Of a stretch of DNA of 64,000 nt, positions 15,634 to 25,225 are shown in pieces (within the stretch, counting starts at the first letter, position 1; each line of letters opens with the position of its first letter). The stretch spans positions 2,322,001 to 2,386,000 of the forward strand of contig NZ_CP126106.1 of NCBI RefSeq assembly GCF_030123325.1. The letters run 5' to 3'. The stretch is from Peribacillus simplex. GTDB lineage: Bacteria > Bacillota > Bacilli > Bacillales > DSM-1321. A program made the position numbers and the translations under genes. The notes below the pieces were generated by a model. The model ran no database searches, was not told the DNA's origin, and saw only the letters and a list, made by a program, of their open reading frames with translations.

Positions 15634-16419
15634 TTAGGCAGCCTTGAGGGCATGAACCCGGTAATCTACCGGGCTCATGCCTTTTAATTTTACCTTGATT
15701 CGCTGATGATTGTAGTAATGGATATATTCTTCTAGTTCTTGTTTGAAATGCTCCATGCTTTCAAATTCTTGAAGATAGAGTAATTCGGATTTTAATAAGC
15801 CAAAGAAGTTTTCAATGACCGCATTATCGAGACAATTTCCTTTGCGGGACATGCTTTGTGTAATGTTATGTCTTTTCAAATCATGCGAGTATTGTTTCAT
15901 CTGATAATGCCAGCCCTGATCTGAATGGAGAATGGGTGAATCTTTCGATTCCAAGCGATCAAAGGCTTTATCCAGCATTTTGGAAACGAGCGGATAAACA
16001 GGCCGAGATTCGATATTATAGGCGATGATTTCACCATTAAACAAATCAAGAATGGCCGATAAGTATAGTTTCTCCCCAGCTAGATGGAATTCGGTGACGT
16101 CTGTCACCCATTTTTCATTGGACTTTGCCGCCTTGAAATCACGTGCTAGAATGTTGGGCGCAATCTTGCCGATGTTCCCTTTGTACGAACGATATTTCTT
16201 CATGCGAACCAATGACTTCAATCCTAGTTCATTCATCAATCGGAGAACTGTTTTATGATTGATGCGAGCACCTCGGTTACGTAATTCTAGGGTGATACGC
16301 CGATACCCATAACGCCCTTTATGCGTATGGAAAATCTCTTTGATAAGTGATTTAATTTCTGTGTATTTATCCTCACGCCCGAAGGCGTTTACCCAATAAT
16401 AGTACGTACTCCGTGCCAT
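15634..16419 (-). CDS. IS3-family transposase OrfB
   Basis: 261 residues from the first ATG, with an rve integrase core. DDE residues are visible: D in VTDVTEFHLAG, D in HSDQGWHYQ, and E in VIENFFGLLKSE. The RIKVKLKGMSPVDYRVHA C-terminus is typical of the IS150 group. Its frame opens further upstream (VVHELRKQFDLNLL) and is -1 relative to OrfA, so the working enzyme is probably an OrfAB fusion made by frameshifting on the A-rich stretch near 16480-16490. Confidence 0.92.
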   Translation of the reverse strand: MARSTYYYWVNAFGREDKYTEIKSLIKEIFHTHKGRYGYRRITLELRNRGARINHKTVLRLMNELGLKSLVRMKKYRSYKGNIGKIAPNILARDFKAAKSNEKWVTDVTEFHLAGEKLYLSAILDLFNGEIIAYNIESRPVYPLVSKMLDKAFDRLESKDSPILHSDQGWHYQMKQYSHDLKRHNITQSMSRKGNCLDNAVIENFFGLLKSELLYLQEFESMEHFKQELEEYIHYYNHQRIKVKLKGMSPVDYRVHALKAA

Positions 16420-16472
16420 TTTAGAAATGGATAGAAGCAGATTTAAATCAAATTGTTTCCTTAGTTCATGGA

Positions 16473-17036
16473 CTACTTTCGCTTTTTCTTTCTTTGTAAG
16501 GCTTCCTTTTCTTGAACTAAGGCATTCAACTTTTTTAGATAGGCATTCTCTGCACGTAAGTATTCTAATTCGGCAAGAAGTGCTTCTTGAGAGCCATTAG
16601 CTGGCGATGTTTTCTTGGTTTCTTTTTTCATGGATAGACGCCCCTTTTTCTTTGGTTTAAGGGCGTCTATACCGCCTTCCTTAAACTGATTTGCCCAATT
16701 CAAAAGTGTAGAATCGGAAGGAAGGTTATAGTGTACAGCGGTCTCGTTGATCGATGCCCCATATTCGTTCATATATTTAAGTACCTCTAGTTTAAAGGGC
16801 AGAGTGTAATTTGTATAGGATGAAGCAAGTCCTTCCATCCCATGTTTTAGATAGCGAGCGACCCATCTTTTCAGAGGGGATAAACCTACATTTCTTTCTT
16901 GTGCAATGGATTTATAGGATTTTTTTCCTTCTAAGTACTCTAAAACTGCATGTAATTTTTCGTCTATCGTATATTTAGTCAAAAAAACTGCACCTCCAAT
17001 TGTTAGATGTTGTCTAACAATTGGGGTGCAGTTCAA
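16473..17036 (-). CDS. IS3-family transposase OrfA (helix-turn-helix)
   Basis: 187 residues. Two HTH repeats (KLHAVLEYLEGKKSYKSIAQ and the following LKRWVARY; then EYGASINETAVHYNLPSDST with LLNWANQF) bind the IS ends, and a coiled coil follows at about 145-180. The end, RKKKRK, is encoded by an A-rich run suited to -1 frameshifting into OrfB. Confidence 0.9.
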   Translation of the reverse strand: MNCTPIVRQHLTIGGAVFLTKYTIDEKLHAVLEYLEGKKSYKSIAQERNVGLSPLKRWVARYLKHGMEGLASSYTNYTLPFKLEVLKYMNEYGASINETAVHYNLPSDSTLLNWANQFKEGGIDALKPKKKGRLSMKKETKKTSPANGSQEALLAELEYLRAENAYLKKLNALVQEKEALQRKKKRK

Positions 17037-17060
17037 TGGGACAGTTCTTTTAAAGAGGGA

Positions 17061-17234
17061 TTATTTCACTTTTTTGAGAGGTGAAATGATATTGTTATAA
17101 AAATATCTTTCCCATTTAGCTAATAAACTGTTCCCATTTTCACCTCGCTGTATTTCAATTTCGTGTTTTTTATGAAATTCGCTTACTCGCTTATTATGTT
17201 CTTTATGCCAGTGATGGAGAGCTTTTTGGTTCAT
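17061..17234 (-). CDS. Small hypothetical protein (57 aa)
   Basis: Reads MNQKALHHWHKEHNKRVSEF at its start and ends SPLKKVK. AGGAGGAAT lies just upstream of the ATG on the minus strand, an excellent ribosome site. It is charged, rich in His and Lys, with no membrane segment. It lies right beside the IS end. I recognise no family. The ribosome site and codon pattern support a real gene. Confidence 0.6.
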   Translation of the reverse strand: MNQKALHHWHKEHNKRVSEFHKKHEIEIQRGENGNSLLAKWERYFYNNIISPLKKVK

Positions 17235-17892
17235 TTTTATTCCTCCTCCAAAATATCATCATAAGTATAGCTTTATAATTGTTAATTATAAAGCTATTTT
17301 AGCCCGCAAATTTTGACATTCCTCTGGTAAATCTTCAAATTTTTTGTCCGCAGCCAGTAAGTCCATCGGACTTCGACAAGGCTCCGAAATGGCAAAACTG
17401 GAGCTGAAAACGCCTCTGGATGGGATTGTTTCGTATAATTAAAAAAATATTAAACCCAAATATTGTTCCTACTCGTGGATAAACATAACCAATTAGTTAC
17501 ATAGTAAGCCAATTTTCAATAAATGTTGCAATAGCCCACCCGTTGCTGGATGGGCTATTCAAATGTATTTTATAAAACTCATGGATAAAATCAATATCAC
17601 GAATTGTGAGTAGGTATAATCTATAATATGGTAAAAACTAGTTTCATAATCTCTTGAAAACCAATCTGAGTTTGAATGAAAAAATTCAAAAATGAATTAT
17701 TGGGATTTCGATGAATCCTCTATAGAAAGGCATTATAACTGATTAAAATTCATTTATGAATTGACTGGTCTTAATACTAAGCGATTTTACACAAAAATGG
17801 GACTTGGCATGCAAGTTGCATAATCATAATAATAATAATAAGAAATCTAACATGCACGATATGAAATTCGTTTATGTGCGGAGGGATAACTG
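17235..17892. other. Intergenic region with broken coding remnants
   Basis: Near 17692-17822 a frame reads MNYWDFDESSIERHYN, then TGA, then LKFIYELTGLNTKRFYTKMG to TAA in the same frame: a likely decayed gene with an in-frame stop, family unknown. Around 17390-17440 a short frame reads MAKLELKTPLDGIVSYN. A hairpin is listed separately. Confidence 0.4.
17531..17562. terminator. Hairpin, possible terminator
   Basis: AATAGCCCACCC and GGATGGGCTATT pair around GTTGCT. There is no strong T tract on either side, so it may instead be a remnant. Confidence 0.5.
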
Positions 17893-19491
17893 GTGCGAAA
17901 AACAAAAAATAAACCATGGGAGCAATGGTATGTTGAAAGAATGAAATCTATGAAGCTGCCGGAAATATCGGTCTATTCACTGCTTGATATAACAGCAAGT
18001 AAGTTTCCACACCATACAGCCATCATTTATGAAGACCATTCAATGGATTATAAGAATCTAAAAATGCAGGTAGACAAACTTGCAGGGAAATGGAGAGAAA
18101 TGGGCTTTGTCAAAGGTGAACGTATTGGTCTGATGATGGCCAACCACCCTTATTTCATAATCAGTTATTACGCCGCCCAGGCACTGGGCCTGATTGTTGT
18201 ACAGATTAATCCCCTGTATAAACCGCGGGAACTTTTGCAAATTTTAATTGACTCGGATACCAAAAATATTGTATTTGACCAAACCGCCGCAAATACAATC
18301 GAAGAAACGAAAGCGATATATGAATTTGATGTTTGCATTAATACGGAAAATGATCAAAATGGCTCCTGTTCCCTTCAAATGATGATTGAAACCGGGGATG
18401 CCATTAAGAAGCCCAAAATGATAAGCCCGCATGAAGATACTGCAGTCATCCAATATACTGGCGGCACCACTGGGAAGATGAAGGGTGTCATGCTTACTCA
18501 CCATAATTTAACATCCAATGTCGTGCAGAGTTATGAAATGTATGGGGATTCCCTTAAACCTGGTGAAGAAATCGTTTTGGCAGCTACTCCTCTTTACCAT
18601 GTTTATGCCATGACAAGTGCGATGAATCTAGGTATCTATATTGGAGCTGCCATCCTCTTATTTCCTAAATTCGAACTTCAAGATGTACTTGCAAAAATAA
18701 AAAAGTACCGTCCGACTTTCTTTCCAGGAGTTCCAAAGATGTATAATGCTTTCGTCAATCATCCTGGAATTGAAAACTATGGACTGAATTGTTTAAAAAG
18801 TTGTTCTTGTGGATCGGCGCCCCTGCCGGTTGAAGTAATCAAGCGATTTGAGGAGCTGACAGGTGCCAAAATCGGAGAGGGTTTCGGTTTGTCGGAAGCT
18901 TCTCCTTCCACTCATCGTAATCCGCCATTTGGAAAAAGGAAAATAGGAAGCATTGGCATCCCTTTTCCAGGCACGGACTGTATGATCATTGACGATGAAA
19001 ATAATGAAGTGCCTAACACATGCGTCGGGGAGTTGCTCATAAAAGGCCCGCAAATCATGAAGGGTTATTGGAATAACGAAGCCGAAACCAAAAAGGCCTT
19101 ACAGAATGACTGGCTCTATACTGGCGATCTTGCGGTGATGGATGATGAAGGGTATTTCTATATAGTCGGCAGGAAAAAGGAAATGATCATCGTCGGCGGA
19201 TTCAATATTTATCCGCAGGAGGTGGAAGGTGTTCTATATGAACATCCGGCAATAAAAGAGGCAGCTGTGGTGGGCATCCCCCATAAAGAAAAAGGCGAAA
19301 TTGTGAAAGCATTCATCGTACCTAAAGAAAGCGCTTCCGTGGATCTTGAAGAAATAGAAGGATATTGTTATTCCCAATTGACTCCTTATAAAGTACCAAA
19401 AGTATTTGAATTGAGGAAAGAACTTCCGCGGAATACAGTGGGTAAACTATTAAAAAGATTGTTAGTTAAAGAAGAATTGGAAAAGGGTTGA
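17893..19491 (+). CDS. Long-chain/dicarboxylate-type acyl-CoA ligase
   Basis: 532 residues. ANL motifs: QYTGGTTGKMKGVMLTH, SCGSAPLPVEV, GFGLSEASPSTHRNP, YTGDLAVMDDEGYFYIVGRKKEM, GGFNIYPQEVE and the terminal NTVGKLLKR lysine. The GGTTGK P-loop and N-terminal KPWEQWY resemble FadD/PimA-type ligases. GTG start with GGAGGG seven bases upstream. First gene of a catabolic cluster that runs to 26824; its closest relative in the window is the ligase at 25226, with which it shares CGSAPLP, SPTTHRNP-like and ending segments. Confidence 0.88.
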   Translation: MRKTKNKPWEQWYVERMKSMKLPEISVYSLLDITASKFPHHTAIIYEDHSMDYKNLKMQVDKLAGKWREMGFVKGERIGLMMANHPYFIISYYAAQALGLIVVQINPLYKPRELLQILIDSDTKNIVFDQTAANTIEETKAIYEFDVCINTENDQNGSCSLQMMIETGDAIKKPKMISPHEDTAVIQYTGGTTGKMKGVMLTHHNLTSNVVQSYEMYGDSLKPGEEIVLAATPLYHVYAMTSAMNLGIYIGAAILLFPKFELQDVLAKIKKYRPTFFPGVPKMYNAFVNHPGIENYGLNCLKSCSCGSAPLPVEVIKRFEELTGAKIGEGFGLSEASPSTHRNPPFGKRKIGSIGIPFPGTDCMIIDDENNEVPNTCVGELLIKGPQIMKGYWNNEAETKKALQNDWLYTGDLAVMDDEGYFYIVGRKKEMIIVGGFNIYPQEVEGVLYEHPAIKEAAVVGIPHKEKGEIVKAFIVPKESASVDLEEIEGYCYSQLTPYKVPKVFELRKELPRNTVGKLLKRLLVKEELEKG

Positions 19492-19577
19492 AAGAGGGGA
19501 ATGTGGTTTCATTTATGAAACCTAAGTTGGATGATAGATCAGTGTGTGAACAAAAATGAAGAAGAGGAGGGAATTAT

Positions 19578-20855
19578 ATGCGTTGGGTTGTTCTCATTCT
19601 ATTATTCTTTGGGGCCGTCATCAACTTTGCGGATAAATCGATCGTGGGACTCGCAGCTGTTCCCATCATGAAGGAATTCAATCTTTCCTATGCGGAGTGG
19701 GGCCTTGTTGGAAGCAGTTATTATTGGCTCTACCCAGTAACAGGGATTTTTGGGGCAGCATGGGCTGATCGGCTGGGGGCTAAAAAAGTGCTTGGGTTCA
19801 TCATGCTGACATGGACTGTTTTGCAATTCGGCGTTTTAGCCATCACCGCACTTCCATTATTGATTCTATATAGGATTTTACTGGGCGCATTCGAAGGACC
19901 TTATAGCCCAATCGCTTACAGTCATGCCGATAAGTGGTTTCCGCCGAAACTGAAAGGCTTTGCCAATTCGGTAGTGGTTGGCGGAGGAACCGTTGGTGCG
20001 ATGATCGTGGCACCGATCCTCGTTTCTTTAATTACGATATTCGGCTGGAAGGCTGCCTTTGCCGCCCTTGGTGGAGCAAGCCTTGTTTGGTTCTTCCTCT
20101 TTCAATTTTTAACAAAGGAAAATCCAGTTGAAGTATATGAAAACGTACAAAAGAAAAAGAAAGTGAAACTGGAAAAAATAAAAGTGAAAGACTTTTTGTT
20201 GCTATTGGCTTCACCTACTGCTTTGTTTACTACGCTTGCATATTTTTCAACGTATATTTTAGTTGTTTGGTTTTCTGTTTGGCTCCCGATTTATTTAGTG
20301 GAAGCCGTAAAAATGACTCCAGGTCAAATGGGAACCAGTGTTGCAATAATCGGAGTCGTTTCCGTATGTATTTATATGGGTGTTTCGATGGTGTCTGATC
20401 AATTATTCAAGAAGAATCAGAATTGGCGGTCATCGAGGGTATTTGTCGTCGCGGGCGCCATGATTCTTGGTGCATTGTTCTTTTCCTCAATCATGGTATT
20501 TCAAAATCCAATCTGGGTAATAGTCGCCATGTGTTTAGCAAAGGGCCTTACATATGCAATTTTACCGATCGGACCAACGATCATGATCAATGAAATGCAA
20601 GAGCGGGGGGGATTGATGACAAGCATCTTAACATCATCAGGAAATATAGCGGGCATTATTGCACCTCTATTAACTGGCTATATCATAAGTTTAGCAGGAG
20701 GAAATGAGTTAATGGGATATAACTTATCGATATTGTTCATGGCCATCCTTGTCCTGGCTTTTGGCATCCTGTTTGCGATATTCGTTAAACCAGCCAAATC
20801 AAAAGGGAAACATGAAAATAAAAGTTCGGATAACTTTGACCTTAGATCCTCATAA
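19578..20855 (+). CDS. MFS transporter (anion:cation symporter type)
   Basis: 425 residues, 12 predicted membrane helices. The MFS motif DRLGAKKVLG is in the loop between helices 2 and 3, and FADKSIVGLA in helix 1 resembles the ACS family of organic-acid carriers. It likely imports the carboxylic acid activated by the flanking ligases. GAGGAGGG precedes the ATG. A basic tail of about 20 residues is cytoplasmic. Confidence 0.85.
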   Translation: MRWVVLILLFFGAVINFADKSIVGLAAVPIMKEFNLSYAEWGLVGSSYYWLYPVTGIFGAAWADRLGAKKVLGFIMLTWTVLQFGVLAITALPLLILYRILLGAFEGPYSPIAYSHADKWFPPKLKGFANSVVVGGGTVGAMIVAPILVSLITIFGWKAAFAALGGASLVWFFLFQFLTKENPVEVYENVQKKKKVKLEKIKVKDFLLLLASPTALFTTLAYFSTYILVVWFSVWLPIYLVEAVKMTPGQMGTSVAIIGVVSVCIYMGVSMVSDQLFKKNQNWRSSRVFVVAGAMILGALFFSSIMVFQNPIWVIVAMCLAKGLTYAILPIGPTIMINEMQERGGLMTSILTSSGNIAGIIAPLLTGYIISLAGGNELMGYNLSILFMAILVLAFGILFAIFVKPAKSKGKHENKSSDNFDLRSS

Positions 20856-20948
20856 GCAAGGTAGAACCTGCTTACATTCAATGAAACTAGTGAAATGAAG
20901 GATTGCTTTCTAATGGGTGTTAAAAAAGGAAAAGGAGCGGATGGGAAA

Positions 20949-22121
20949 ATGAATAGAGATGCCGTCATAGTTTCTGCAGTTCGAACAGCAATTGGAAAAC
21001 AGGGAGGTGCACTTGCATCGGTTCCCGCCCACGCATTTGGAGCAGTAGTGATGAAAGAAGCCATAAAACGGGCGAATGTCGAACCCCGAATGATAGATGA
21101 TGTAATCATGGGGAATGTGTTAAGCGGAGGTGGAAACATTGCCAGGTTAACGGCGCTGGAAACAGGCCTCTCGATTCATCTTCCGGGACTGACTGTCGAC
21201 CGTCAATGCGGCTCGGGAATAAATGCTGTCAACTTGGCTGCACAAGCGATTCGTGCAGGCGAAGGCGATGTCTATATCGCCGGTGGGGTCGAGAGCATGA
21301 GCAGGGCGCCATACTTGATGGATCGTCCGGAAAAAGCATACAGTGCAAAGCCGCCGCAGTTCAGAAAATCCCGGTTGTCCCCAAAAGAGATTGGCGATCC
21401 CCCGATGGGAATTACGGCTGAAAACTTAGCGGAAAAATATGAGGTCAGCAGGGAAGAACAAGATGAATTCGCTCTACAAAGCCAAAAAAAGATGGCCAGA
21501 GCCGTGGAAGAGGGCCGCTTCAATGAGCAAATTGCGCCTATTCACATTCCCGTCAGAAAAGGCGACGATATTGAATTTAAATTGGATGAACATCCACGTC
21601 CGCAAATAACGAAAGAAGGGCTAGCCAAATTATCACCTGCGTTTTTAGAAGGCGGTTCCGTGACTGCAGGCAATAGTTCGGGATTTAATGATGACGCATC
21701 GGCCCTGGTCATAATGTCGAGGGAGAAAGCGGTGGAATTGGGGATTAAGCCTTTAGCGACGATAAGGGCACAGGCCGTTGCAGGGGTAGATCCGAATTAT
21801 ATGGGAATAGGACCAGTTCCCGCTATAAGAAAGGTAATGGAGAAATCAGGTCTTTCTTTAAATGAGATGGACATCATTGAAATTAATGAGGCCTTCGCCG
21901 CTCAAGTCATTGCTTGCAATAGGGAGCTTGATATGAATCCCGCAAGAGTGAATGTGAACGGGGGAGCCATTGCACATGGACATCCACTGGGTGCGACGGG
22001 TGCCATCCTCATTACGAAAGCGGTTTATGAATTGAAGCGTTCTGCCGGAAGGTTTGCTCTTATTACAGCTTGCATTGGAGGCGGGCAGGGAATTGCTACG
22101 ATCATTGAACGTGAAGCCTGA
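20949..22121 (+). CDS. Acetyl-CoA C-acyltransferase (thiolase)
   Basis: About 390 residues. The nucleophile Cys is in VDRQCGSGINAV, with GGVESMSRAPY, NEAFAAQV, NGGAIAHGHPLGATGA and the acid/base Cys in ITACIGGGQG. Thiolases of this degradative type cleave 3-oxoacyl-CoA to acetyl-CoA and a shortened acyl-CoA. ATG 20949 is chosen because GGAGCGG lies 8 bases upstream; the frame is open further up to 20895. Second thiolase at 23477. Confidence 0.9.
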   Translation: MNRDAVIVSAVRTAIGKQGGALASVPAHAFGAVVMKEAIKRANVEPRMIDDVIMGNVLSGGGNIARLTALETGLSIHLPGLTVDRQCGSGINAVNLAAQAIRAGEGDVYIAGGVESMSRAPYLMDRPEKAYSAKPPQFRKSRLSPKEIGDPPMGITAENLAEKYEVSREEQDEFALQSQKKMARAVEEGRFNEQIAPIHIPVRKGDDIEFKLDEHPRPQITKEGLAKLSPAFLEGGSVTAGNSSGFNDDASALVIMSREKAVELGIKPLATIRAQAVAGVDPNYMGIGPVPAIRKVMEKSGLSLNEMDIIEINEAFAAQVIACNRELDMNPARVNVNGGAIAHGHPLGATGAILITKAVYELKRSAGRFALITACIGGGQGIATIIEREA

Positions 22122-22254
22122 TTTTGTAAGAGTGAGGACTCCAATTTACCAGATTGCAATGAATTCCATTGAATGATTAATTGATAAAGCCCTATATGCC
22201 CTATGAAGAAAACTTGTAAAAGGCTATTCATGAACAGAACTAAGGAGGAATGAA

Positions 22255-23406
22255 ATGATGACAATCACTTTAACCAAGGAAATGCAGCAAATGAAGGAAA
22301 TGATCCGTAATTTTGTTGAAAGGGAAGTGGAGCCCTACGCCATACAAATTGAGGAAGAAGATGCAATCCCGGAGCATTTGGTGGAAAAAGCAAAAGACCT
22401 TGGCTTATTCGGGATAAGCATTCCAGAACAATACGGTGGAATTGGCTTGAATGCAGTTGGAAAGGCAACCGTATTAGAGCAGTTAGGAAGGACCCATAAT
22501 GGATTCGTTTCATTAATAAGCGCCCACACCGGGATTGGGAGTACAGGTCTGGTTAAACTTGCATCCGAACATTTGAAAAAAAAATATTTGCCTGAAATGG
22601 CAGCAGGCACGAAAATTGGCGCCTTTGCTTTATCTGAACCAGGAGCGGGATCTGATGCAACCAATTTGGCAACAACTGCAGAAAAGAAGGGTGATTACTG
22701 GGTGATGAACGGGACGAAACATTTCATCACTAATGGGCCGATAGCAGATGTTTATACCGTATTTGCTTTAACGGATAAAGATAAAGGAGCAAAGGGAGGG
22801 ATTACAGCTTTTTTAGTAGAAAGAGATTTTCCTGGTTTAATTGTCGGCAAAAAGGACAAAAAAATGGGGTTAAGGGGATCATATACTTCACAGGTCATTT
22901 TCGAGGATTGTATCATACCTGAAGAAAATGTTATCGGCGAAGTTGGAATGGGATATATCTCTGCCTTGAAGATTTTAGGTGAAGGGCGTGTAGGTTTGGC
23001 TGCAAGATCAGTGGGATCAAGCGGTAAATTGATTGAATTATCAGCCAAATATGCAAAAGAGCGCATTCAATTCGGCAAACCAATTTCGGACAACCAAGCG
23101 ATTCAATGGATGCTTGCTGATATGGCAACCGAAACGGAAGCCGCAAGAGCATTGACGATGATGGCGGCACAAAAGATTGATGAAGGAAAAAAAGTGATAA
23201 AGGAAGCATCAATGGCAAAGCTGTTCGCTTCAGACGTTTTTAATCGGGTCGCGGATAAAGCGGTTCAAATTCATGGCGGAATGGGATATATGGCTGAATA
23301 TCCAGTTGAACGTTTTTATCGGGATGCCCGCATAACGAAGATCTATGAAGGAACGAATGAAATCCAACGTTTAATCATAGCGAGGAATGTCTTGGAAGAG
23401 TGTTGA
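22255..23406 (+). CDS. Acyl-CoA dehydrogenase
   Basis: 383 residues, the normal length. FAD/substrate motifs: FALSEPGAGSDA, WVMNGTKHFITNG, MGLRGS, then QAIQWMLADMATE and the GGMGYMAEYPVERFYRDARI-type C-terminus (split here as it is long). The catalytic glutamate is in YEGTNEIQR. It introduces the alpha,beta double bond of the acyl-CoA. AAGGAGG precedes tandem ATGs at 22255 and 22258. Confidence 0.92.
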   Translation: MMTITLTKEMQQMKEMIRNFVEREVEPYAIQIEEEDAIPEHLVEKAKDLGLFGISIPEQYGGIGLNAVGKATVLEQLGRTHNGFVSLISAHTGIGSTGLVKLASEHLKKKYLPEMAAGTKIGAFALSEPGAGSDATNLATTAEKKGDYWVMNGTKHFITNGPIADVYTVFALTDKDKGAKGGITAFLVERDFPGLIVGKKDKKMGLRGSYTSQVIFEDCIIPEENVIGEVGMGYISALKILGEGRVGLAARSVGSSGKLIELSAKYAKERIQFGKPISDNQAIQWMLADMATETEAARALTMMAAQKIDEGKKVIKEASMAKLFASDVFNRVADKAVQIHGGMGYMAEYPVERFYRDARITKIYEGTNEIQRLIIARNVLEEC

Positions 23407-23476
23407 GTGTTTACTGTTTTATTCGGGCAGGTAGTCTTGTGCCCATGAATCTGGATTTTCAAGGGGGAGGAACGAA

Positions 23477-24661
23477 ATGGGAGAAGATATCGTAATCGTT
23501 AGTGCTGTTCGAACACCGATTGGAAGGTACGGTGGAGCATTTAAAGAGATTAGCTCCGGTCATTTGGCGAGCATAGCGATCAAAGAAGCGATCAAGCGAG
23601 CGAATATTGCAGCAGAACAAGTGGATGAAGTCATTTTCGGGGAGGTTAGGCAAACGACCGAATCCTCGAATGTCGCGAGAGTGGCAGCTCTGCGCTCAGG
23701 GATTCCCGAGTCTGCACCGGCTTTTACGGTAAATCGGTTATGTGCATCTGGAATGCAGGCCATCACCTCAGCAGCACAGCAGGTAATTTCAGGTCAGGCA
23801 AATATAGTCGTTGCCGGCGGTACGGAAAGCATGAGCCGCGCACCGCTTTATTTAAGAAGTGCCCGTTTTGGAGGAGACAGGACCAAGCTAGTGGATTCCA
23901 ATACAGAAGCTGGACAGCAGCCTCAAGAAATTTACGGAAAAAGTTTAGGGATGGGAATTACCGCTGAAAATGTCGCACAACGATACAGCATTTCCAGGGA
24001 AGAACAAGATGCCTTTTCAGTGGAAAGTCAACGAAGAGCGGCGCAAGCGATAGAAGAAGGAAAGTTCAAGGATGAGATCGTTCCTGTTCAAGTCTCTGAC
24101 AGGAAGAGTACGGTTACCATTGAAACGGATGAATATCCACGTCCGGAAACCACAATGGAAAAACTTGCAAGCTTAAAACCCGCTTTCAGGGAAAATGGAA
24201 CCGTCACTGCAGGGAATGCCTGTGGCCGTAATGACGGGGCTGCTGCATTGGTATTAATGAAGGCGAGTGAAGCGAAACGGTTACAAATACAACCGATCGC
24301 TAAGATTGTCGATTGGGCGACCGCGGGAGTTTCTCCAGAAGTGATGGGAATTGGTCCAGTACCAGCAGTCGGAAAACTTATGGAGCGCACCGGGAAAAAA
24401 GTAGAGGAAATTGGGCTTTTCGAATTAAATGAAGCGTTCGCTTCACAGGCATTGGCAGTAATCCGGGATTTATCGCTAGATGAAAACAAAGTTAATGTAA
24501 ATGGGGGAGCGATCGCTCTTGGACACCCAGTCGGATCGACGGGCGCCCGGATCGTGACAACGCTAATTCATGAACTGATTCGCAGGAAAGAAAGATTTGG
24601 TGTTGCTACACTTTGTGTTGGCGGCGGACAGGGAATGGCTATCATGATCGAAGCGGTATAG
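23477..24661 (+). CDS. Acetyl-CoA C-acyltransferase (thiolase), second copy
   Basis: 394 residues: VNRLCASGMQAI with nucleophilic Cys, GGTESMSRAPLY, NEAFASQA, NGGAIALGHPVGSTGA, and VATLCVGGGQG with the second Cys. It is related to but clearly distinct from the thiolase at 20949, which suggests different chain lengths or one serving a branched or aromatic side chain. GGGGGAGG precedes the ATG. Confidence 0.9.
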   Translation: MGEDIVIVSAVRTPIGRYGGAFKEISSGHLASIAIKEAIKRANIAAEQVDEVIFGEVRQTTESSNVARVAALRSGIPESAPAFTVNRLCASGMQAITSAAQQVISGQANIVVAGGTESMSRAPLYLRSARFGGDRTKLVDSNTEAGQQPQEIYGKSLGMGITAENVAQRYSISREEQDAFSVESQRRAAQAIEEGKFKDEIVPVQVSDRKSTVTIETDEYPRPETTMEKLASLKPAFRENGTVTAGNACGRNDGAAALVLMKASEAKRLQIQPIAKIVDWATAGVSPEVMGIGPVPAVGKLMERTGKKVEEIGLFELNEAFASQALAVIRDLSLDENKVNVNGGAIALGHPVGSTGARIVTTLIHELIRRKERFGVATLCVGGGQGMAIMIEAV

Positions 24662-24747
24662 GCCAACGATTAAGGAGTGGAAACCCCATACGTTTCTGCT
24701 CCTTTCCGTATATAAGTTGAATCGCGCCAAAGTGAGGGGGAGGAAGA

Positions 24748-25152
24748 TTGCCTGTTGAAGTGGAAGATATTCGGAATCAATTCGAAAGTAGTGCATTCTT
24801 TTCACATATAGGTTTTGAAATCATTCGGTTTGAAGAAGGGAATGTTACGATAAAGTTGAACATTGAAGAACATCTGCTTAATGTTAATGGAACTCTGCAC
24901 GGGGGCATTCATGCTACCATGCTGGATACCATTCTAGGAATGGTGACCCGTTCCGTTACCAAATCCAAAGTCGTTACGACAAGCTTAACTGTACATTATT
25001 TAGCCAGCATATCGAGCGGGGAACTATTTGCGGAAGCAAAAGTCCTTCAAAAAGGATACAAAATTGCCTTTACTGAAGGAGAAATAAAAGATATTGCAGG
25101 CAACACAATTGCAAAGGGAACAGGGATTTTTAAAATCATTCGAGATAAATGA
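24748..25152 (+). CDS. PaaI-type hot-dog thioesterase
   Basis: 134 residues. NVNGTLHGGIHATMLDTILG is the PaaI/DUF4442-type active-site segment with the catalytic Asp in LDT. It would hydrolyse excess acyl-CoA to free acid and CoA. TTG start, preceded by GAGGGGGAGG. It is in line with the catabolic genes on both sides. Confidence 0.83.
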   Translation: MPVEVEDIRNQFESSAFFSHIGFEIIRFEEGNVTIKLNIEEHLLNVNGTLHGGIHATMLDTILGMVTRSVTKSKVVTTSLTVHYLASISSGELFAEAKVLQKGYKIAFTEGEIKDIAGNTIAKGTGIFKIIRDK

Positions 25153-25225
25153 GGCAAGTTTGATCAAGTTGGCTGACAAATGACTATGCTCCATCTTAAT
25201 TGAAAAAAATGAGGTGTGAAAAAAA

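Larger units (their letters stand above)
15583..17051 (-). mobile_element. IS3-family (IS150-like) insertion sequence
   Basis: Terminal inverted repeats begin AAAAGAACTGT at 15583-15593 and end ACAGTTCTTTT at 17041-17051. Similarity runs on into the GTTAGACA segments about 40 bases inside each end. AAA flanks both ends as a possible 3-base target duplication. It is about 1.47 kb with two overlapping-frame genes on the minus strand, the normal IS3 layout. Both frames look intact, so it may still be active. Confidence 0.9.

Noticed and set aside
17821..17842. Short AAT trinucleotide run
   Set aside because: A simple low-complexity tract of a few units, too short to suggest a functional array.
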